A stretch of 64,000 bases of DNA from Lactobacillus sp. UCMA15818 (GCF_030400225.1 NZ_VJYB01000003.1:1-64000), one strand, 5' to 3'; positions 7,654 to 16,416 are shown, counted from the stretch's first letter. Notes: generated by a model from the letters alone, not told the origin. Numbers and translations are program-made.

Positions 7654-9279
7654 TTATTTCACGTACGCATCTTTAAAGTTAAAGTTGACACCAGCAGAAT
7701 TGTAAATAACGCCCTTAACCTTCGATTTAACCAAAGTCGCTTGTGATTGCTGATACAACGGTGCAACTCCTTGTTCTTTCATAAGAACTTCTGAAGCCTC
7801 TACCATATCACTCCAACGTTTCGCTGTTGAACCCGCATCCTTATCTTTTGAAGCAGAAATTAATGAATCATATTCAGAATTACTCCACTTACCATTGTTA
7901 TATGAATTATCAGATGTGAATAAGTCTACGAAACTAATTGGATCTGAGAAATCAGCTCCCCATCCTGACAGAACTACATCAAACTGTCCATTTTGAGATT
8001 TACTTAAACGCGTCTTGAAAGGTACATTGTTCACAGATACCTTAATCCCTGACAATGTTTCTTCAAGTTGGCTCTGAATGTATGCAGAAACATCTTTTGC
8101 AGCATCTGTATCATCTGCTAATAAAGTAAACTGTACACTACTGGTTCCCAACTCTTTAAGCCCTTCTGCCCAAAGTTTCTTTGCCTCCGCTTTGTCACTC
8201 TTAACTCCGTCATAAGTTTTAGCATCCTGTGTAAAGTCTTTACCATTGTACGATGCAAGACCCTTCGAAACAATTCCAGGGGCAACTATAGAACCATCAC
8301 CAAGAACCTTTTTGACTAATTGTTTACGATTGATTGCCAAAGAGATAGCTTGACGAATCTTCTTATTTTGGAAAACTTTTTGTGTTTGATTAAATTCAAG
8401 ATAATTGATTCGGGCTCCACTGCGAGCCGTAAATTCTTTTGAACTTGACAATTGTTTTGCCTGCTCAGAACCTAAAAGCGTCTCATCAAGTTTTCCACTC
8501 TGATATAAATTATAACTAGTTGTCGTACTCTTATTAACCTTAAAATTAATTGCAGATAATTTTACATTTTTCTTATCCCAGTAGTCACTATTCTTCTTCA
8601 ATGTCCAGCTAAGGTTGGAACCTGTCCAGCCGGTCATCTCGAATGGGCCACTATATACCATATACTTGGAAGCCGTTCCGTATTTACTACCATACTTGGT
8701 AACTATACTCTTATTTTGTGGGAAGAATGAAGGGAATCCCATCAAAAGTTTAAAATACGGTACTTTCTTTTCAAGTGTGACTACCACCTTGTAGTTACCT
8801 TGTGCCTTTATTCCAAGTGTACTAACTGCCTTTTTACCTGCGACAATGTCATCTGCATTTTTGATACCACTAAATAAGTATGCATATTCTGAAGCCGTTT
8901 TCGGATTGACAGTCCTTTGCCATGAATAAACAAAGTCCTTGGCCGTCAATTTTTCACCATTACTCCACTTTGCATCTTTACGTAAAGTAAATGTATAGGT
9001 CATCCCATTATTAGAAATCTTGGTAGATTTCGCAATTCCCGGCTCAATCTTACTATTCTTGCCCAAACGATATAACCCTTCGTTTGTATTGTTCAACATA
9101 TCAAAACTAATCGTATCTGTAGCTTTTGAGATATCCATTGATGGTAACTCAGATGCTTCACTCCAATTAATAACTTGTTTTGAACTAGAACTGGATGAAC
9201 TACTTTTGCCACAAGCCACTAGAATCAGTGAACAGGCAGCAACTGCCATCCCCAAACTAAACTTTTTTTGTATCTTCAT
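7654..9279 (-). CDS. oppA: oligopeptide ABC transporter substrate-binding lipoprotein
   Basis: A 541-residue extracellular binding protein of the OppA/SBP5 family. A lipoprotein signal peptide ends in 'LILVACGKSSSSS', so the lipid-modified Cys is near residue 23, followed by a serine linker. The mature part has the family hallmarks 'AKDFVYSWQRTVNP', 'ISLAINRKQLVKKVLG' and 'NGQFDVVLSGWGADF'. The ATG at 9279 is chosen because AAGGGG lies 8 bases upstream; the ATGs 8 codons earlier overlap that site. No oppBCDF genes are nearby, so this is an orphan receptor that probably serves a transporter encoded elsewhere, or binds peptide signals. It has its own promoter and a terminator. Confidence 0.94.
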   Translation of the reverse strand: MKIQKKFSLGMAVAACSLILVACGKSSSSSSSSKQVINWSEASELPSMDISKATDTISFDMLNNTNEGLYRLGKNSKIEPGIAKSTKISNNGMTYTFTLRKDAKWSNGEKLTAKDFVYSWQRTVNPKTASEYAYLFSGIKNADDIVAGKKAVSTLGIKAQGNYKVVVTLEKKVPYFKLLMGFPSFFPQNKSIVTKYGSKYGTASKYMVYSGPFEMTGWTGSNLSWTLKKNSDYWDKKNVKLSAINFKVNKSTTTSYNLYQSGKLDETLLGSEQAKQLSSSKEFTARSGARINYLEFNQTQKVFQNKKIRQAISLAINRKQLVKKVLGDGSIVAPGIVSKGLASYNGKDFTQDAKTYDGVKSDKAEAKKLWAEGLKELGTSSVQFTLLADDTDAAKDVSAYIQSQLEETLSGIKVSVNNVPFKTRLSKSQNGQFDVVLSGWGADFSDPISFVDLFTSDNSYNNGKWSNSEYDSLISASKDKDAGSTAKRWSDMVEASEVLMKEQGVAPLYQQSQATLVKSKVKGVIYNSAGVNFNFKDAYVK

Positions 9280-9329
9280 CAAAACATCCCCTTTTTTCAT
9301 CAAAAACTCAACACGTTAACATGAAATTA

Positions 9330-9358
9330 ATTCTAAGTTAAAATATAATTAAAAGCAA
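9330..9358 (-). promoter_or_regulatory. oppA promoter
   Basis: Minus strand: TTGCTT (9358-9353), 17 bases, TAGAAT (9335-9330), about 50 bases upstream of the oppA ATG. It lies downstream of the small transcript terminator at 9392-9425, so oppA does not depend on the upstream promoter. Confidence 0.65.
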
Positions 9359-9391
9359 TATTTTTATTTAATTTTGCATAATTCTGTTGAC

Positions 9392-9440
9392 AAAAAAATG
9401 GCGCCCACCTTCCGCAGTGGACGCCTCACCGTATAATAGA
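9392..9440 (-). ncRNA. candidate small RNA or short terminated leader upstream of oppA
   Basis: A promoter on the minus strand (TTGACT at 9475-9470, 17 bases, TAAGCT at 9452-9447 with an extended TG) predicts a start near 9440. About 15 bases later begins a G+C-rich hairpin, GGCGTCCAC (9425-9417) with GTGGGCGCC (9408-9400) and an 8-base loop, followed by seven T. This is a complete promoter-terminator unit of about 50 nt in very AT-rich surroundings, with no ORF. It could be an independent small RNA, or an attenuated leader in front of oppA. Confidence 0.6.
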
Positions 9441-9505
9441 ATCTTAAGCTTATCAGTTAACTTAGAAAAAGTCAATAGCAAAAAAGGAACCTAAGTTCGT
9501 TTTTA

Positions 9506-9533
9506 TTGCCTTTTTTCATAAAAAGACTAAAAT
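9506..9533 (+). promoter_or_regulatory. hsp20 promoter
   Basis: TTGCCT (9506-9511), 16 bases, TAAAAT (9528-9533), 33 bases upstream of the Hsp20 ATG. No CIRCE element (TTAGCACTC-N9-GAGTGCTAA) and no tandem CtsR box (GGTCAAANANNGGTCAAA) could be seen here, so the heat-shock control mechanism is not apparent. Confidence 0.6.
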
Positions 9534-9566
9534 AGAGTTGAAAATTAAAGAAAGGAAGTCTTAGTA

Positions 9567-9998
9567 ATGAGTAACGAATTAACAAACAGAATCAATAATT
9601 GGATGGAACAAGACGATTTCTTCAGCAATTTAGGTCATTCGTTTTTTGAAGGAGCAAAATCTCTTAATCAGTCTCTCAAAACTGATATCAAAGAAACAAA
9701 TGATGCATATAATGTCAAAGTTGATATCCCAGGAATAAGTAAAGACGACATTTCTTTATCTTATGATAGCGGAGTACTTTCGATTAGTGCAAAAAGAGAT
9801 TCTTTTGAAGATAAAAGTGATAAGGATGGAAACATCATTACCAGTGAACGCAGCTATGGCAGTTATTCTCGGCAGTATCGTCTTCCTAATATTATTAAAG
9901 ATCAGATTTCTGCAAAGTATACTGCTGGAGTATTAGAAATCACACTTCCAAAATCAAAGACTGATTCCTCACCCGAAAATCAGATTAAAATTGACTAA
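9567..9998 (+). CDS. hsp20: Hsp20/alpha-crystallin small heat-shock protein
   Basis: A 143-residue cytoplasmic holdase chaperone. After an N-terminal segment (about 1-40) comes the alpha-crystallin domain: 'YNVKVDIPGISKDDISLSY', 'GVLSISAKRD' and the closing 'YTAGVLEITLPKS', the family A-x-x-x-G-V-L motif. A short Ser/Glu-rich tail follows. The ATG is preceded by AAAGGAAG. It is transcribed alone: divergent from oppA upstream and closed by a long hairpin about 110 bases downstream. Expected to form oligomers that keep unfolded proteins soluble under heat, acid or ethanol stress. Confidence 0.96.
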   Translation: MSNELTNRINNWMEQDDFFSNLGHSFFEGAKSLNQSLKTDIKETNDAYNVKVDIPGISKDDISLSYDSGVLSISAKRDSFEDKSDKDGNIITSERSYGSYSRQYRLPNIIKDQISAKYTAGVLEITLPKSKTDSSPENQIKID

Positions 9999-10110
9999 TT
10001 GCTTTAACGCATTTTACTAATTAATCCCATTTTTTAAGTGCTACCAGTTATGCTGTTGTTTATTTATTTACCGTCCTCTCATATTTAAGAATTCACAAGT
10101 CGTTCGTTCT

Positions 10111-10175
10111 AATAAAATAACATAAGAGACCAAACTAAGAACTACATTCTGCTTGGTCTCTTATGTTATTTTATT
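10111..10175. terminator. long perfect hairpin, likely terminator
   Basis: Arms 10111-10133 and 10153-10175 are perfect 23-base inverted repeats (AATAAAATAACATAAGAGAC… / …GTCTCTTATGTTATTTTATT) around a 19-base loop. The AT-rich outer half gives a T-rich stretch on either strand. It ends the hsp20 transcript and separates it from the next + strand gene. Confidence 0.7.
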
Positions 10176-10192
10176 AATCTTATTCTTAGAAT

Positions 10193-10271
10193 AGGGGCTG
10201 GGTCAAAATTTAAATTTTGATTCAGTTTCTCTATTTAGCATTCAATATATTGTTCGCAAAATAGTCAATAA
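10193..10271 (+). repeat. dispersed palindromic repeat, copy 2
   Basis: GGGGCTGGGTCAAAATTT and AAATTTTGATTCAGTTTCT form the stem, with CTATTTAGC… as the beginning of a degraded tail. Same family as the copies at 892, 13607, 17551, 33125, 55046, 57433 and 63811. Confidence 0.72.
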
Positions 10272-10276
10272 GTATC

Positions 10277-10305
10277 TTACAAAATATATTATTATGTGAT
10301 ATAAT
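10277..10305 (+). promoter_or_regulatory. promoter of the OFA-family transporter gene
   Basis: TTACAA (10277-10282), 17 bases, TATAAT (10300-10305), then about 65 bases of leader to the ribosome site GAAGGAGAG. Confidence 0.68.
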
Positions 10306-10371
10306 TCAAATAAGCATACTATTATGTTTTAAACTACAATATAGTTCGTATTTTGCGAAGGAGAGTTCGAT

Positions 10372-11595
10372 TTGAAAACAAATAGATATATTGTTGCTTT
10401 AGCAGGAATTATGTTACATCTGATGATTGGCTCAGTTTACGCCTGGAGCGTTTTTACAGGTCCCATCGCTAAACAGACCGGTTGGGCTGAATCTTCTGTT
10501 GCAGGAGCATTCAGCATCGCAATCTTTTTTCTAGGAATGTCCGCGGCCTTCATGGGTAGAGTCGTTGAAGCAGCTGGGCCTAGATTAACTGGTACAATTT
10601 CTAGTATCTTATATAGTCTTGGAATAATTTTGACAGGTTACTCAATTCACATCCACTCACTTGTTCTTTTATATATTGCATACGGAGTTATTGGTGGTTT
10701 AGGACTCGGATCCGGCTACGTTACACCAGTATCAACCATCATCAAGTGGTTCCCTGACAAACGCGGATTAGCAACGGGACTTGCAATCATGGGCTTTGGT
10801 TTTGCCGCGATGCTCACGGGTCCAGTTGCACAAAAACTAATATCCATAGTAGGACTCGAAAGAACGTTCTATATTCTTGGCATATTCTACTTTATTGTAA
10901 TGATTATTTCTGCACAATTCATTCGCAAACCCAGTACTTCAAATAAAACCGTAAATCTTGAAAAAAAAGGCATTCGAATTACTACAGGTCCTGATTTGAC
11001 CGCTAATCAGGCAGTTAAAACAAAATCATTTGCTCTTCTTTGGCTCATGTTCTTTATCAACATCACATGTGGAATTGGTCTTGTATCCGCAGCTTCACCA
11101 ATGGCACAAGAAATGACTGGTATGTCAGCAGCTACGGCGGCCGTCATGGTTGGAATAATTGGACTGTTCAACGGATTTGGGCGCCTTATCTGGGCAACTC
11201 TTTCTGATTTTATTGGCCGGCCTGTCACTTTTAGTGCTATTTTCATCGTAAATGTTATAATGCTGTCTATCATCCTTACCTTCAGCACTCCATTAATATT
11301 TGTAATTGCATTATGCTTAGTGCTGTCATGCTATGGCGCTGGTTTCTCAGTAATTCCTGCCTATTTAGGGGATACCTTCGGTACAAAAGAACTTGGTGCT
11401 ATCCATGGATATATTTTGACTGCTTGGGCTGCTGCCGGGATAGTTGGTCCTTTGCTCTTATCTTTCACGCACCAAGTTCTCCATAGTTATACAGTTACAT
11501 TAATTGTTTTCATTATAATTGATATTCTTGCATTGATTTCATCATTTTGGATTCAACGAGGATTTATCAAACTGGGAAGATTAACAGATAAGTAA
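10372..11595 (+). CDS. MFS transporter, OFA (oxalate/formate antiporter) family
   Basis: A 407-residue, 12-span membrane carrier of the OFA branch of the major facilitator superfamily, seen in 'GIMLHLMIGSVYAWSVFTGP', the loop 'GFGRLIWATLSDFIGR' between the halves, and 'IKWFPDKRGLATGLAIMGFG'. Family members exchange or take up small organic acids (oxalate/formate, lactate, pyruvate); the substrate here is not determined. The start is TTG at 10372, set by GAAGGAGAG 7 bases upstream; the first residues MKTNRYIVALAG agree with the family N-terminus. It is a single-gene unit with its own promoter and a terminator. Confidence 0.9.
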   Translation: MKTNRYIVALAGIMLHLMIGSVYAWSVFTGPIAKQTGWAESSVAGAFSIAIFFLGMSAAFMGRVVEAAGPRLTGTISSILYSLGIILTGYSIHIHSLVLLYIAYGVIGGLGLGSGYVTPVSTIIKWFPDKRGLATGLAIMGFGFAAMLTGPVAQKLISIVGLERTFYILGIFYFIVMIISAQFIRKPSTSNKTVNLEKKGIRITTGPDLTANQAVKTKSFALLWLMFFINITCGIGLVSAASPMAQEMTGMSAATAAVMVGIIGLFNGFGRLIWATLSDFIGRPVTFSAIFIVNVIMLSIILTFSTPLIFVIALCLVLSCYGAGFSVIPAYLGDTFGTKELGAIHGYILTAWAAAGIVGPLLLSFTHQVLHSYTVTLIVFIIIDILALISSFWIQRGFIKLGRLTDK

Positions 11596-11611
11596 CCATC
11601 TAAGGAAGACT

Positions 11612-11649
11612 TACGGAGCTTTGAGCAACTTCATGTTCCGTATTTTTTT
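11612..11649 (+). terminator. terminator after the OFA transporter
   Basis: TACGGA (11612-11617) pairs with TCCGTA (11637-11642), with a small inner GCT/AGC hairpin, and is followed by TTTTTTT. Confidence 0.7.
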
Positions 11650-11760
11650 GTAAAAAAATCTCTTTGGCTTTACTGCTTATTTTTATCTGCTAATATGTAG
11701 ACATAGATTACTAAAAATTGACTATCTATCATAATTTTTACAAAGCGAGGTTATAAAAAT

Positions 11761-12702
11761 ATGTACTTATTTGCTATTGGTGTCCTCATAGGCATTTTTT
11801 TGCCACTACAGACAGCAATTAATTCGCGCCTGCGTGTCTCCGTAATTTCTCCTTTCATTGCTTCTACAATTTCTTTTAGCGTGGGTACCGTCTTCTTAGG
11901 AATTCTTGTGACTGCTACTCATGGCGTACTAATTCCGAGCGCCACACTCATATCAAACCAACCATTGTGGATTTGGTTAGGTGGAATTCTTGGAATTGTC
12001 TTCTTAACTGGTAACATTTTTCTTTTCCCACATATCGGCGGAGTCCAAACAGTTATCATGCCCATATTGGGTCAAATACTTTCAAGCATGTTAATTGATA
12101 ATTTCGGATTATTTTATTCATCACAGCATCCGTTGACCTTGCTTCGCCTTTGTGGAGCAGTACTAGTTTTTGTGGGAGTAATTGCTGCTGTGGCACTCCC
12201 AAGTATCCTTCATAAAGATAAGCTTGTTGCAAAAACAGAGACAAGAGAGTCACCACTCCTATTATTTTTTTGGCGTCTTTTCGGAATTATCACGGGATCT
12301 CTTAGTGCTATCCAAACTGCAATTAATGGTCATTTAGGTGTTATACTTAGTTCATCGATTAATGCTGCTTTCTTTTCTTTTTTAATTGGAACAATCTTCT
12401 TATGGCTAATCGTTTTAATCAAAGATCGTAAGAACCTCAAAAATCTAAAGAATCCGCAAATTATCTGGTGGAATTGGACAGGTGGTTTGTTAGGTGCTAT
12501 TTTCGTAACTGGCAATTCATTCTTAGTTCCACATCTTGGAACGGGGGTTGTAACTGTTATTGTGTTGATTGGAATGATTATTGGGAGCCTCTTGGTCGAC
12601 CATTTTGGCTTGTTTCACTCACCAAAACATCCCGTTCAATTTACACAAATCAGCGGGATTATTATTATGATCATTGGTGTTGGTATTATCAAGTTATTGT
12701 AA
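11761..12702 (+). CDS. DMT-superfamily transporter, DUF606 (YdcZ) family, two fused repeats
   Basis: A 313-residue membrane protein made of two homologous DUF606 units of about 145 residues. Compare 'LPLQTAINSRLRVSVISPF' near residue 15 with 'SAIQTAINGHLGVILSSS' near 180, and the matching 'GNIFLFPHIGGVQTVIMPILGQ' and 'GNSFLVPHLGTGVVTVIVLI'. About ten membrane spans are predicted. Many DUF606 proteins are single-domain pairs, so this is the fused form. The substrate is unknown. A GCGAGG ribosome site precedes the ATG. The oxidoreductase gene follows 33 bases later and is probably co-transcribed. Confidence 0.88.
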   Translation: MYLFAIGVLIGIFLPLQTAINSRLRVSVISPFIASTISFSVGTVFLGILVTATHGVLIPSATLISNQPLWIWLGGILGIVFLTGNIFLFPHIGGVQTVIMPILGQILSSMLIDNFGLFYSSQHPLTLLRLCGAVLVFVGVIAAVALPSILHKDKLVAKTETRESPLLLFFWRLFGIITGSLSAIQTAINGHLGVILSSSINAAFFSFLIGTIFLWLIVLIKDRKNLKNLKNPQIIWWNWTGGLLGAIFVTGNSFLVPHLGTGVVTVIVLIGMIIGSLLVDHFGLFHSPKHPVQFTQISGIIIMIIGVGIIKLL

Positions 12703-12735
12703 AAATTTGCGTTGTTGATAGAAAGGATGAAAAAA

Positions 12736-13596
12736 TTGAAAATTGGATTTATCGGAACTGGTGTAATGGGTGCTGCAATCGCAGGACATTTAATAAAGGC
12801 AGGGCATGACTTAACTGTCTATAATCGTACAAAAAGTAAAACTGACAAATTAGTCGCAGCTGGTGCAACTTGGGCTGAAACCCCAACTAAAGTCGCAAAG
12901 GCAAGCGACATTGTCTTCACAATGGTAGGCTTTCCTACTGATGTTGAAGAAGTTTATTTTGGTAATAATGGTATCTTTAAAGGATTAAAAGCCGGAAGTA
13001 TTACAGTTGATATGACAACAAGCCGTCCAAGTTTAGCAGTTAAAATTGCAGACTATGCAAGAGAGCATGGTTTTCATGCCGTTGACGCCCCTGTTTCTGG
13101 TGGTGATGTCGGTGCTCAAAATGCTGCATTAACTATAATGGCTGGCGGAGAAGAAGAAACATATAACAAGCTTCTCCCTCTCTTTGAAGTCATCAGTAAA
13201 GCAACCAATCTTTTTGGAGCTGCGGGATCTGGACAACACGCTAAGATGGCAAATCAGATTATGATTGCTGGAACAATGACGGGCTTAACAGAAATGCTTC
13301 TTTATGCCCAACATGCTGGATTAGATGAACAAAAAGTTCTTGAAACGCTTTCCGCTGGCGGTGCAAATAACTGGAGCATGAATAATTATGTTCCTCGCAT
13401 CCTCAAAGATGACTTTACCCCTGGTTTCTTTGCTAGACATTTTCTCAAAGACTTACGTATTGCCTTAGAGGAAGCTGATAAAATGGGACTTGATTTAAAA
13501 GCAACAGCTGAGGCTAAACGACTCTACGAAGTGATGGTTGATGTTAAAGGCCTTGGAAATCAAGGAACTCAAGGATTAATCAATATTTATAAATAA
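12736..13596 (+). CDS. NAD(P)-dependent beta-hydroxyacid dehydrogenase (3-hydroxyisobutyrate dehydrogenase family)
   Basis: A 286-residue oxidoreductase. The N-terminal Rossmann fold has 'MKIGFIGTGVMGAAIAGHL' and the substrate motif 'VDAPVSGGDVGAQNAALTIM'. The catalytic lysine lies in 'GSGQHAKMANQI', and the C-terminal helical domain has 'LKDLRIALEEADKMGL'. The TTG at 12736 is preferred because GAAAGGATG lies 6 bases before it; an upstream ATG at 12727 overlaps that ribosome site. Relatives reduce tartronate or succinate semialdehyde or oxidise 3-hydroxyisobutyrate; the substrate here is unknown. It follows the DUF606 carrier closely, so the carrier may bring in a related acid. Confidence 0.88.
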   Translation: MKIGFIGTGVMGAAIAGHLIKAGHDLTVYNRTKSKTDKLVAAGATWAETPTKVAKASDIVFTMVGFPTDVEEVYFGNNGIFKGLKAGSITVDMTTSRPSLAVKIADYAREHGFHAVDAPVSGGDVGAQNAALTIMAGGEEETYNKLLPLFEVISKATNLFGAAGSGQHAKMANQIMIAGTMTGLTEMLLYAQHAGLDEQKVLETLSAGGANNWSMNNYVPRILKDDFTPGFFARHFLKDLRIALEEADKMGLDLKATAEAKRLYEVMVDVKGLGNQGTQGLINIYK

Positions 13597-13606
13597 TAAC
13601 TCAAGA

Positions 13607-13703
13607 GTGTTTCATAAGTCGGGAAAATTTGACTTATGAAACACTTTTATTCGTAATAGAATAAGGGGTCTGGGCCAAAAGTTAACTTTTGGCCCAGACC
13701 CCT
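13607..13703 (-). repeat. dispersed palindromic repeat, copy 3 (most complete)
   Basis: 13664-13703 is a perfect 40-base palindrome (AGGGGTCTGGGCCAAAAGTT and its complement). To its left the tail is itself palindromic: GTGTTTCATAAGTC (13607-13620) and GACTTATGAAACAC (13631-13644), joined to the main stem by TTTTATTCGTAATAGAATA. It is oriented opposite to the copy at 33125. It also follows the oxidoreductase stop by 11 bases and can act as its terminator. Confidence 0.88.
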
Positions 13704-14277
13704 CTATAAATTTAATTTATCATCCGACTTATATAAATTAAATCTTGCACAATCTTGTTTTGAAATAAATTACTAACTTCAAAGATTCTTTTATTAAACT
13801 TACTAAAGGCCATTGACAATTTGAACATAAGTGAGCAAAATATATAAAAGAAGCCAGATCAAAGTTTAACTTCTGACCCAACATCTAATGTGATAACGTC
13901 AGACAAGTAAATCACTCTCCTAATTAAATTTATGAAGCTAAACTAAACTTTCAACGCAGATATCATTTCCTAAACACGGCCTCAAAGGGTCCTCAATCTT
14001 AAATCATATTTGTGCGTAGAAAGTAAAGGAAGTCATTTTAAAATACGGGCTCGAAGTTCCAGAGGTTATGGTCGCCCTTAGCTTCACTTTCAGTGTAAAA
14101 CAAAAAGTTCTGATATTAACTGATTTTCACCAATTAATACCAGAACTAATCTTAGGTTGTTTTTTTCTGTTAATTGTAAATATCTCTGTCTCAAAACTAA
14201 GTTTAACCTCAAGATCTAACTCGAGTTACAAATATAGCCCTTCTCGAACCATATTTGTAACTGCTAATTAAAATACT
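13704..14277. other. gene-free region with a degraded repeat and two further hairpins
   Basis: No convincing gene is present. A degraded member of the palindromic repeat family lies at 13850-13885 (GAAGCCAGATCAAAGTTTAA…TGACCC). AGTTCTGATATTAA (14106-14119) pairs with TTAATACCAGAACT (14134-14147), with TTTTTTT about 15 bases beyond. GTTACAAATAT (14225-14235) pairs perfectly with ATATTTGTAAC (14251-14261) just past the ndh stop and may end that operon. A 67-codon ORF at 14068-14271 lacks a ribosome site and family resemblance. Confidence 0.5.
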
Positions 14278-15486
14278 CTAATGGTACAAATCAAAGCGTC
14301 CCTTAGCAAGTACTTCTTTGACACCACCAGTAGCAAATAATGACTTATCCATAATCGCTTTCTTAACAAATGATGCTGGATAACCTTTGACTGCTGACTT
14401 ACCAACCATACCGAATGCATGGGTATTTCCGATAGAAGCAACAGAGCCAAGTGATTTAAAGGTAAACTTTTCGATTTCGTTGCCCCTTAATTGTGCAAGT
14501 AAATGTTTTGCAGCGTAATCACCCATTTTAAGAGCAACTTGTGCTGTTGTTGGATATGGTCGGTTGTTTTCCTTATTCATGAATGCCGAAACATCCCCAA
14601 CAATATAAACATTATCAAAATCAGAGTCTGTCAAATTATCACTCACGATGACGCGTCCACGTCTTTGTGAGAACCCAGAAGCCTCCATTACTTGGCTACC
14701 ACTTACACCGGTGGTCCAAATAATTGTATTAGCAGAGAGCTCTTTGGTGGTACCAGTTTCTTTATCATCCTGATAGATAACTGTATTTGGTCTAATCTCT
14801 TTGATGGGTTTGCCGGTAAGAAACTTGATACCCCAATTCTTCAAACTAGAAATCCCGTAATCGGCCAAGTCTTCATCAAACATTGGTAAAAGGCGAGTAA
14901 CAGCTTCAACACAATAGATTTCTAATTGAGTATCAGATACACCTGCAATCTTAGCTAAGGCTGCCCGAGATTCAATAAGAGCGCCTAAGAGCTCGATTCC
15001 TGTAAAGCCAGCACCACAGACAACAATTTTTAAATCATCTGGATTTTGTGTCTTATTGTAGTCTTGCATCTGTCCAACAATATGACGATATACTTTCTCT
15101 GCACTTTCAATATCCACCATTTCAAGTGCATTGTCTTCAACACCCGTAATTCCGAATGATTCAGAACGAAAGCCAAGAGAAACAATTGCATAATCGTAGT
15201 TAAGAACTTGACCATTGTCTAACGTAACCGTCTTTGCTTCGCGATTGATAGTTTCAACTTTAGCTTGAATAAATGTCGTCACTGAAGGCTTGACAACATC
15301 AGATATTGTATAGGTAATCTTTTCCTTTAATTGCGTACCTGCTGCGACCTCATGTAAGTCTGTCGCCTCATAATGGTAATTATTGCGATCAACAAGAGTA
15401 ATATGAAAATCACCCTTGCTTGCTTGTAACCGATGAAGGGCACGCAAACCGGCATATCCTGCACCTAAAATAACTATTTCCTTCAT
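14278..15486 (-). CDS. ndh: type II NADH dehydrogenase (NADH:quinone oxidoreductase)
   Basis: A 402-residue flavoprotein of the NDH-2 family. The N-terminal FAD site is GAGYAG (residues 8-13) in 'MKEIVILGAGYAGLRALHRL'. A second nucleotide-binding fold for NADH has 'VVCGAGFTGIELLGAL' near 165. 'NVYIVGDVSAFMNKENNRPYPTTAQVALKMG' holds the FAD-contacting Asp and the family quinone-site region (split here only as description). Being single-subunit and peripheral to the membrane, it passes electrons from NADH to menaquinone without pumping protons. It lies 19 bases downstream of menA in one operon, near the cytochrome bd genes, so it is the electron input of this respiratory chain. Confidence 0.93.
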   Translation of the reverse strand: MKEIVILGAGYAGLRALHRLQASKGDFHITLVDRNNYHYEATDLHEVAAGTQLKEKITYTISDVVKPSVTTFIQAKVETINREAKTVTLDNGQVLNYDYAIVSLGFRSESFGITGVEDNALEMVDIESAEKVYRHIVGQMQDYNKTQNPDDLKIVVCGAGFTGIELLGALIESRAALAKIAGVSDTQLEIYCVEAVTRLLPMFDEDLADYGISSLKNWGIKFLTGKPIKEIRPNTVIYQDDKETGTTKELSANTIIWTTGVSGSQVMEASGFSQRRGRVIVSDNLTDSDFDNVYIVGDVSAFMNKENNRPYPTTAQVALKMGDYAAKHLLAQLRGNEIEKFTFKSLGSVASIGNTHAFGMVGKSAVKGYPASFVKKAIMDKSLFATGGVKEVLAKGRFDLYH

Positions 15487-15504
15487 TTCTACATCTCCTT
15501 CTTC

Positions 15505-16416
15505 TTAATTATTAATGAACGGCATGTAAATCAAAAAAGTTAATGTTTGACTTACGGCTCCAATGGCAAGTATTTTGATAGCGCAGCTGAATGTTTCTTT
15601 TTTTACTTGTTTGTTCAAAAACAACCTAACTTGCCTAATAATGACTGGCAATACAGCCAAGGATAAAAGCATTGTCCAAGGTGCAATTTTCAAAACAAAT
15701 GCAGCCACCAGAGCAATTATAGCTACAAAGTTCATTATAACAAATAATTGTAATGAATGTCTCTTCCCAAGATAGTGAACTAGAGTGTATCTATTATTTT
15801 TTTCATCTTCTGCAAGGTCGCAGATATTATTAGCCAACATTAAGTTCGAAATCCACATCGTATTGGGTAGTGAAATCACCAAGATTGCGCCCACGTTTAC
15901 TAAACTCCAAGAAAAATTCTGATATGAATTAATATACACACAAATTAGTGTAATCATAAATCCCATTGTAGGACCTGAAAAAACCTCTCCTAAAGGTAAG
16001 CTGGAAAGCGGTCGCGGACCAGAAGAATAAAAAACCCCAACAAAATAACAAATCCCCCCCATTATCAATAATGGCCAGCCTGTTATGTAGGCTAAAATAA
16101 AACCGATAATTGCCGATACAGCGATCATACTAATCATAATTCCAAATACAAGCCTCAATGATAGGTTCTCACGTCCAATAATATTTGTTTCTTTCTTGTA
16201 ATCATGTGCTTCAGTCGCATTTAGATAATCATTGTAATTATCTAAAATATCAACAGCCATATTGAACAAAAACATTGCAATAAAAAACATGACTAGCAAT
16301 CCAAGATTTAATGAACGATAATTGAACCAGCTAAAACATGTCCCTAATAAAAACGGTAAAATGCTTGCCGTTTTAGCCTTTATTTCGACTAATTCTAAAA
16401 ATACTGGAACAGTCAA
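15505..16416 (-). CDS. menA: 1,4-dihydroxy-2-naphthoate polyprenyltransferase (UbiA family)
   Basis: A 303-residue membrane protein of the UbiA prenyltransferase superfamily with about nine spans. The first aspartate motif is 'NMAVDILDNYNDYLNA' (NxxxDxxxD); the second is 'NNICDLAEDEKNNR', followed by 'YTLVHYLGKR', typical of MenA. It attaches the polyprenyl tail to dihydroxynaphthoate, giving demethylmenaquinone. The start is TTG at 16416 with AAGGAGTGA 5 bases upstream. It leads the menA-ndh operon and is divergent from a polyprenyl diphosphate synthase gene that would supply the second substrate. Other men genes are not in the window. Confidence 0.92.
   Translation of the reverse strand: MTVPVFLELVEIKAKTASILPFLLGTCFSWFNYRSLNLGLLVMFFIAMFLFNMAVDILDNYNDYLNATEAHDYKKETNIIGRENLSLRLVFGIMISMIAVSAIIGFILAYITGWPLLIMGGICYFVGVFYSSGPRPLSSLPLGEVFSGPTMGFMITLICVYINSYQNFSWSLVNVGAILVISLPNTMWISNLMLANNICDLAEDEKNNRYTLVHYLGKRHSLQLFVIMNFVAIIALVAAFVLKIAPWTMLLSLAVLPVIIRQVRLFLNKQVKKETFSCAIKILAIGAVSQTLTFLIYMPFINN

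Noticed and set aside
9382-9438. TTGACA and TATAAT on the + strand before hsp20
   Set aside because: The two boxes are about 40 bases apart with a G+C-rich hairpin between; they cannot form one promoter. A better-spaced pair lies at 9506-9533.
14068-14271. 67-codon ORF on the + strand
   Set aside because: No ribosome site, no recognisable family, overlaps two hairpins; best explained as chance.
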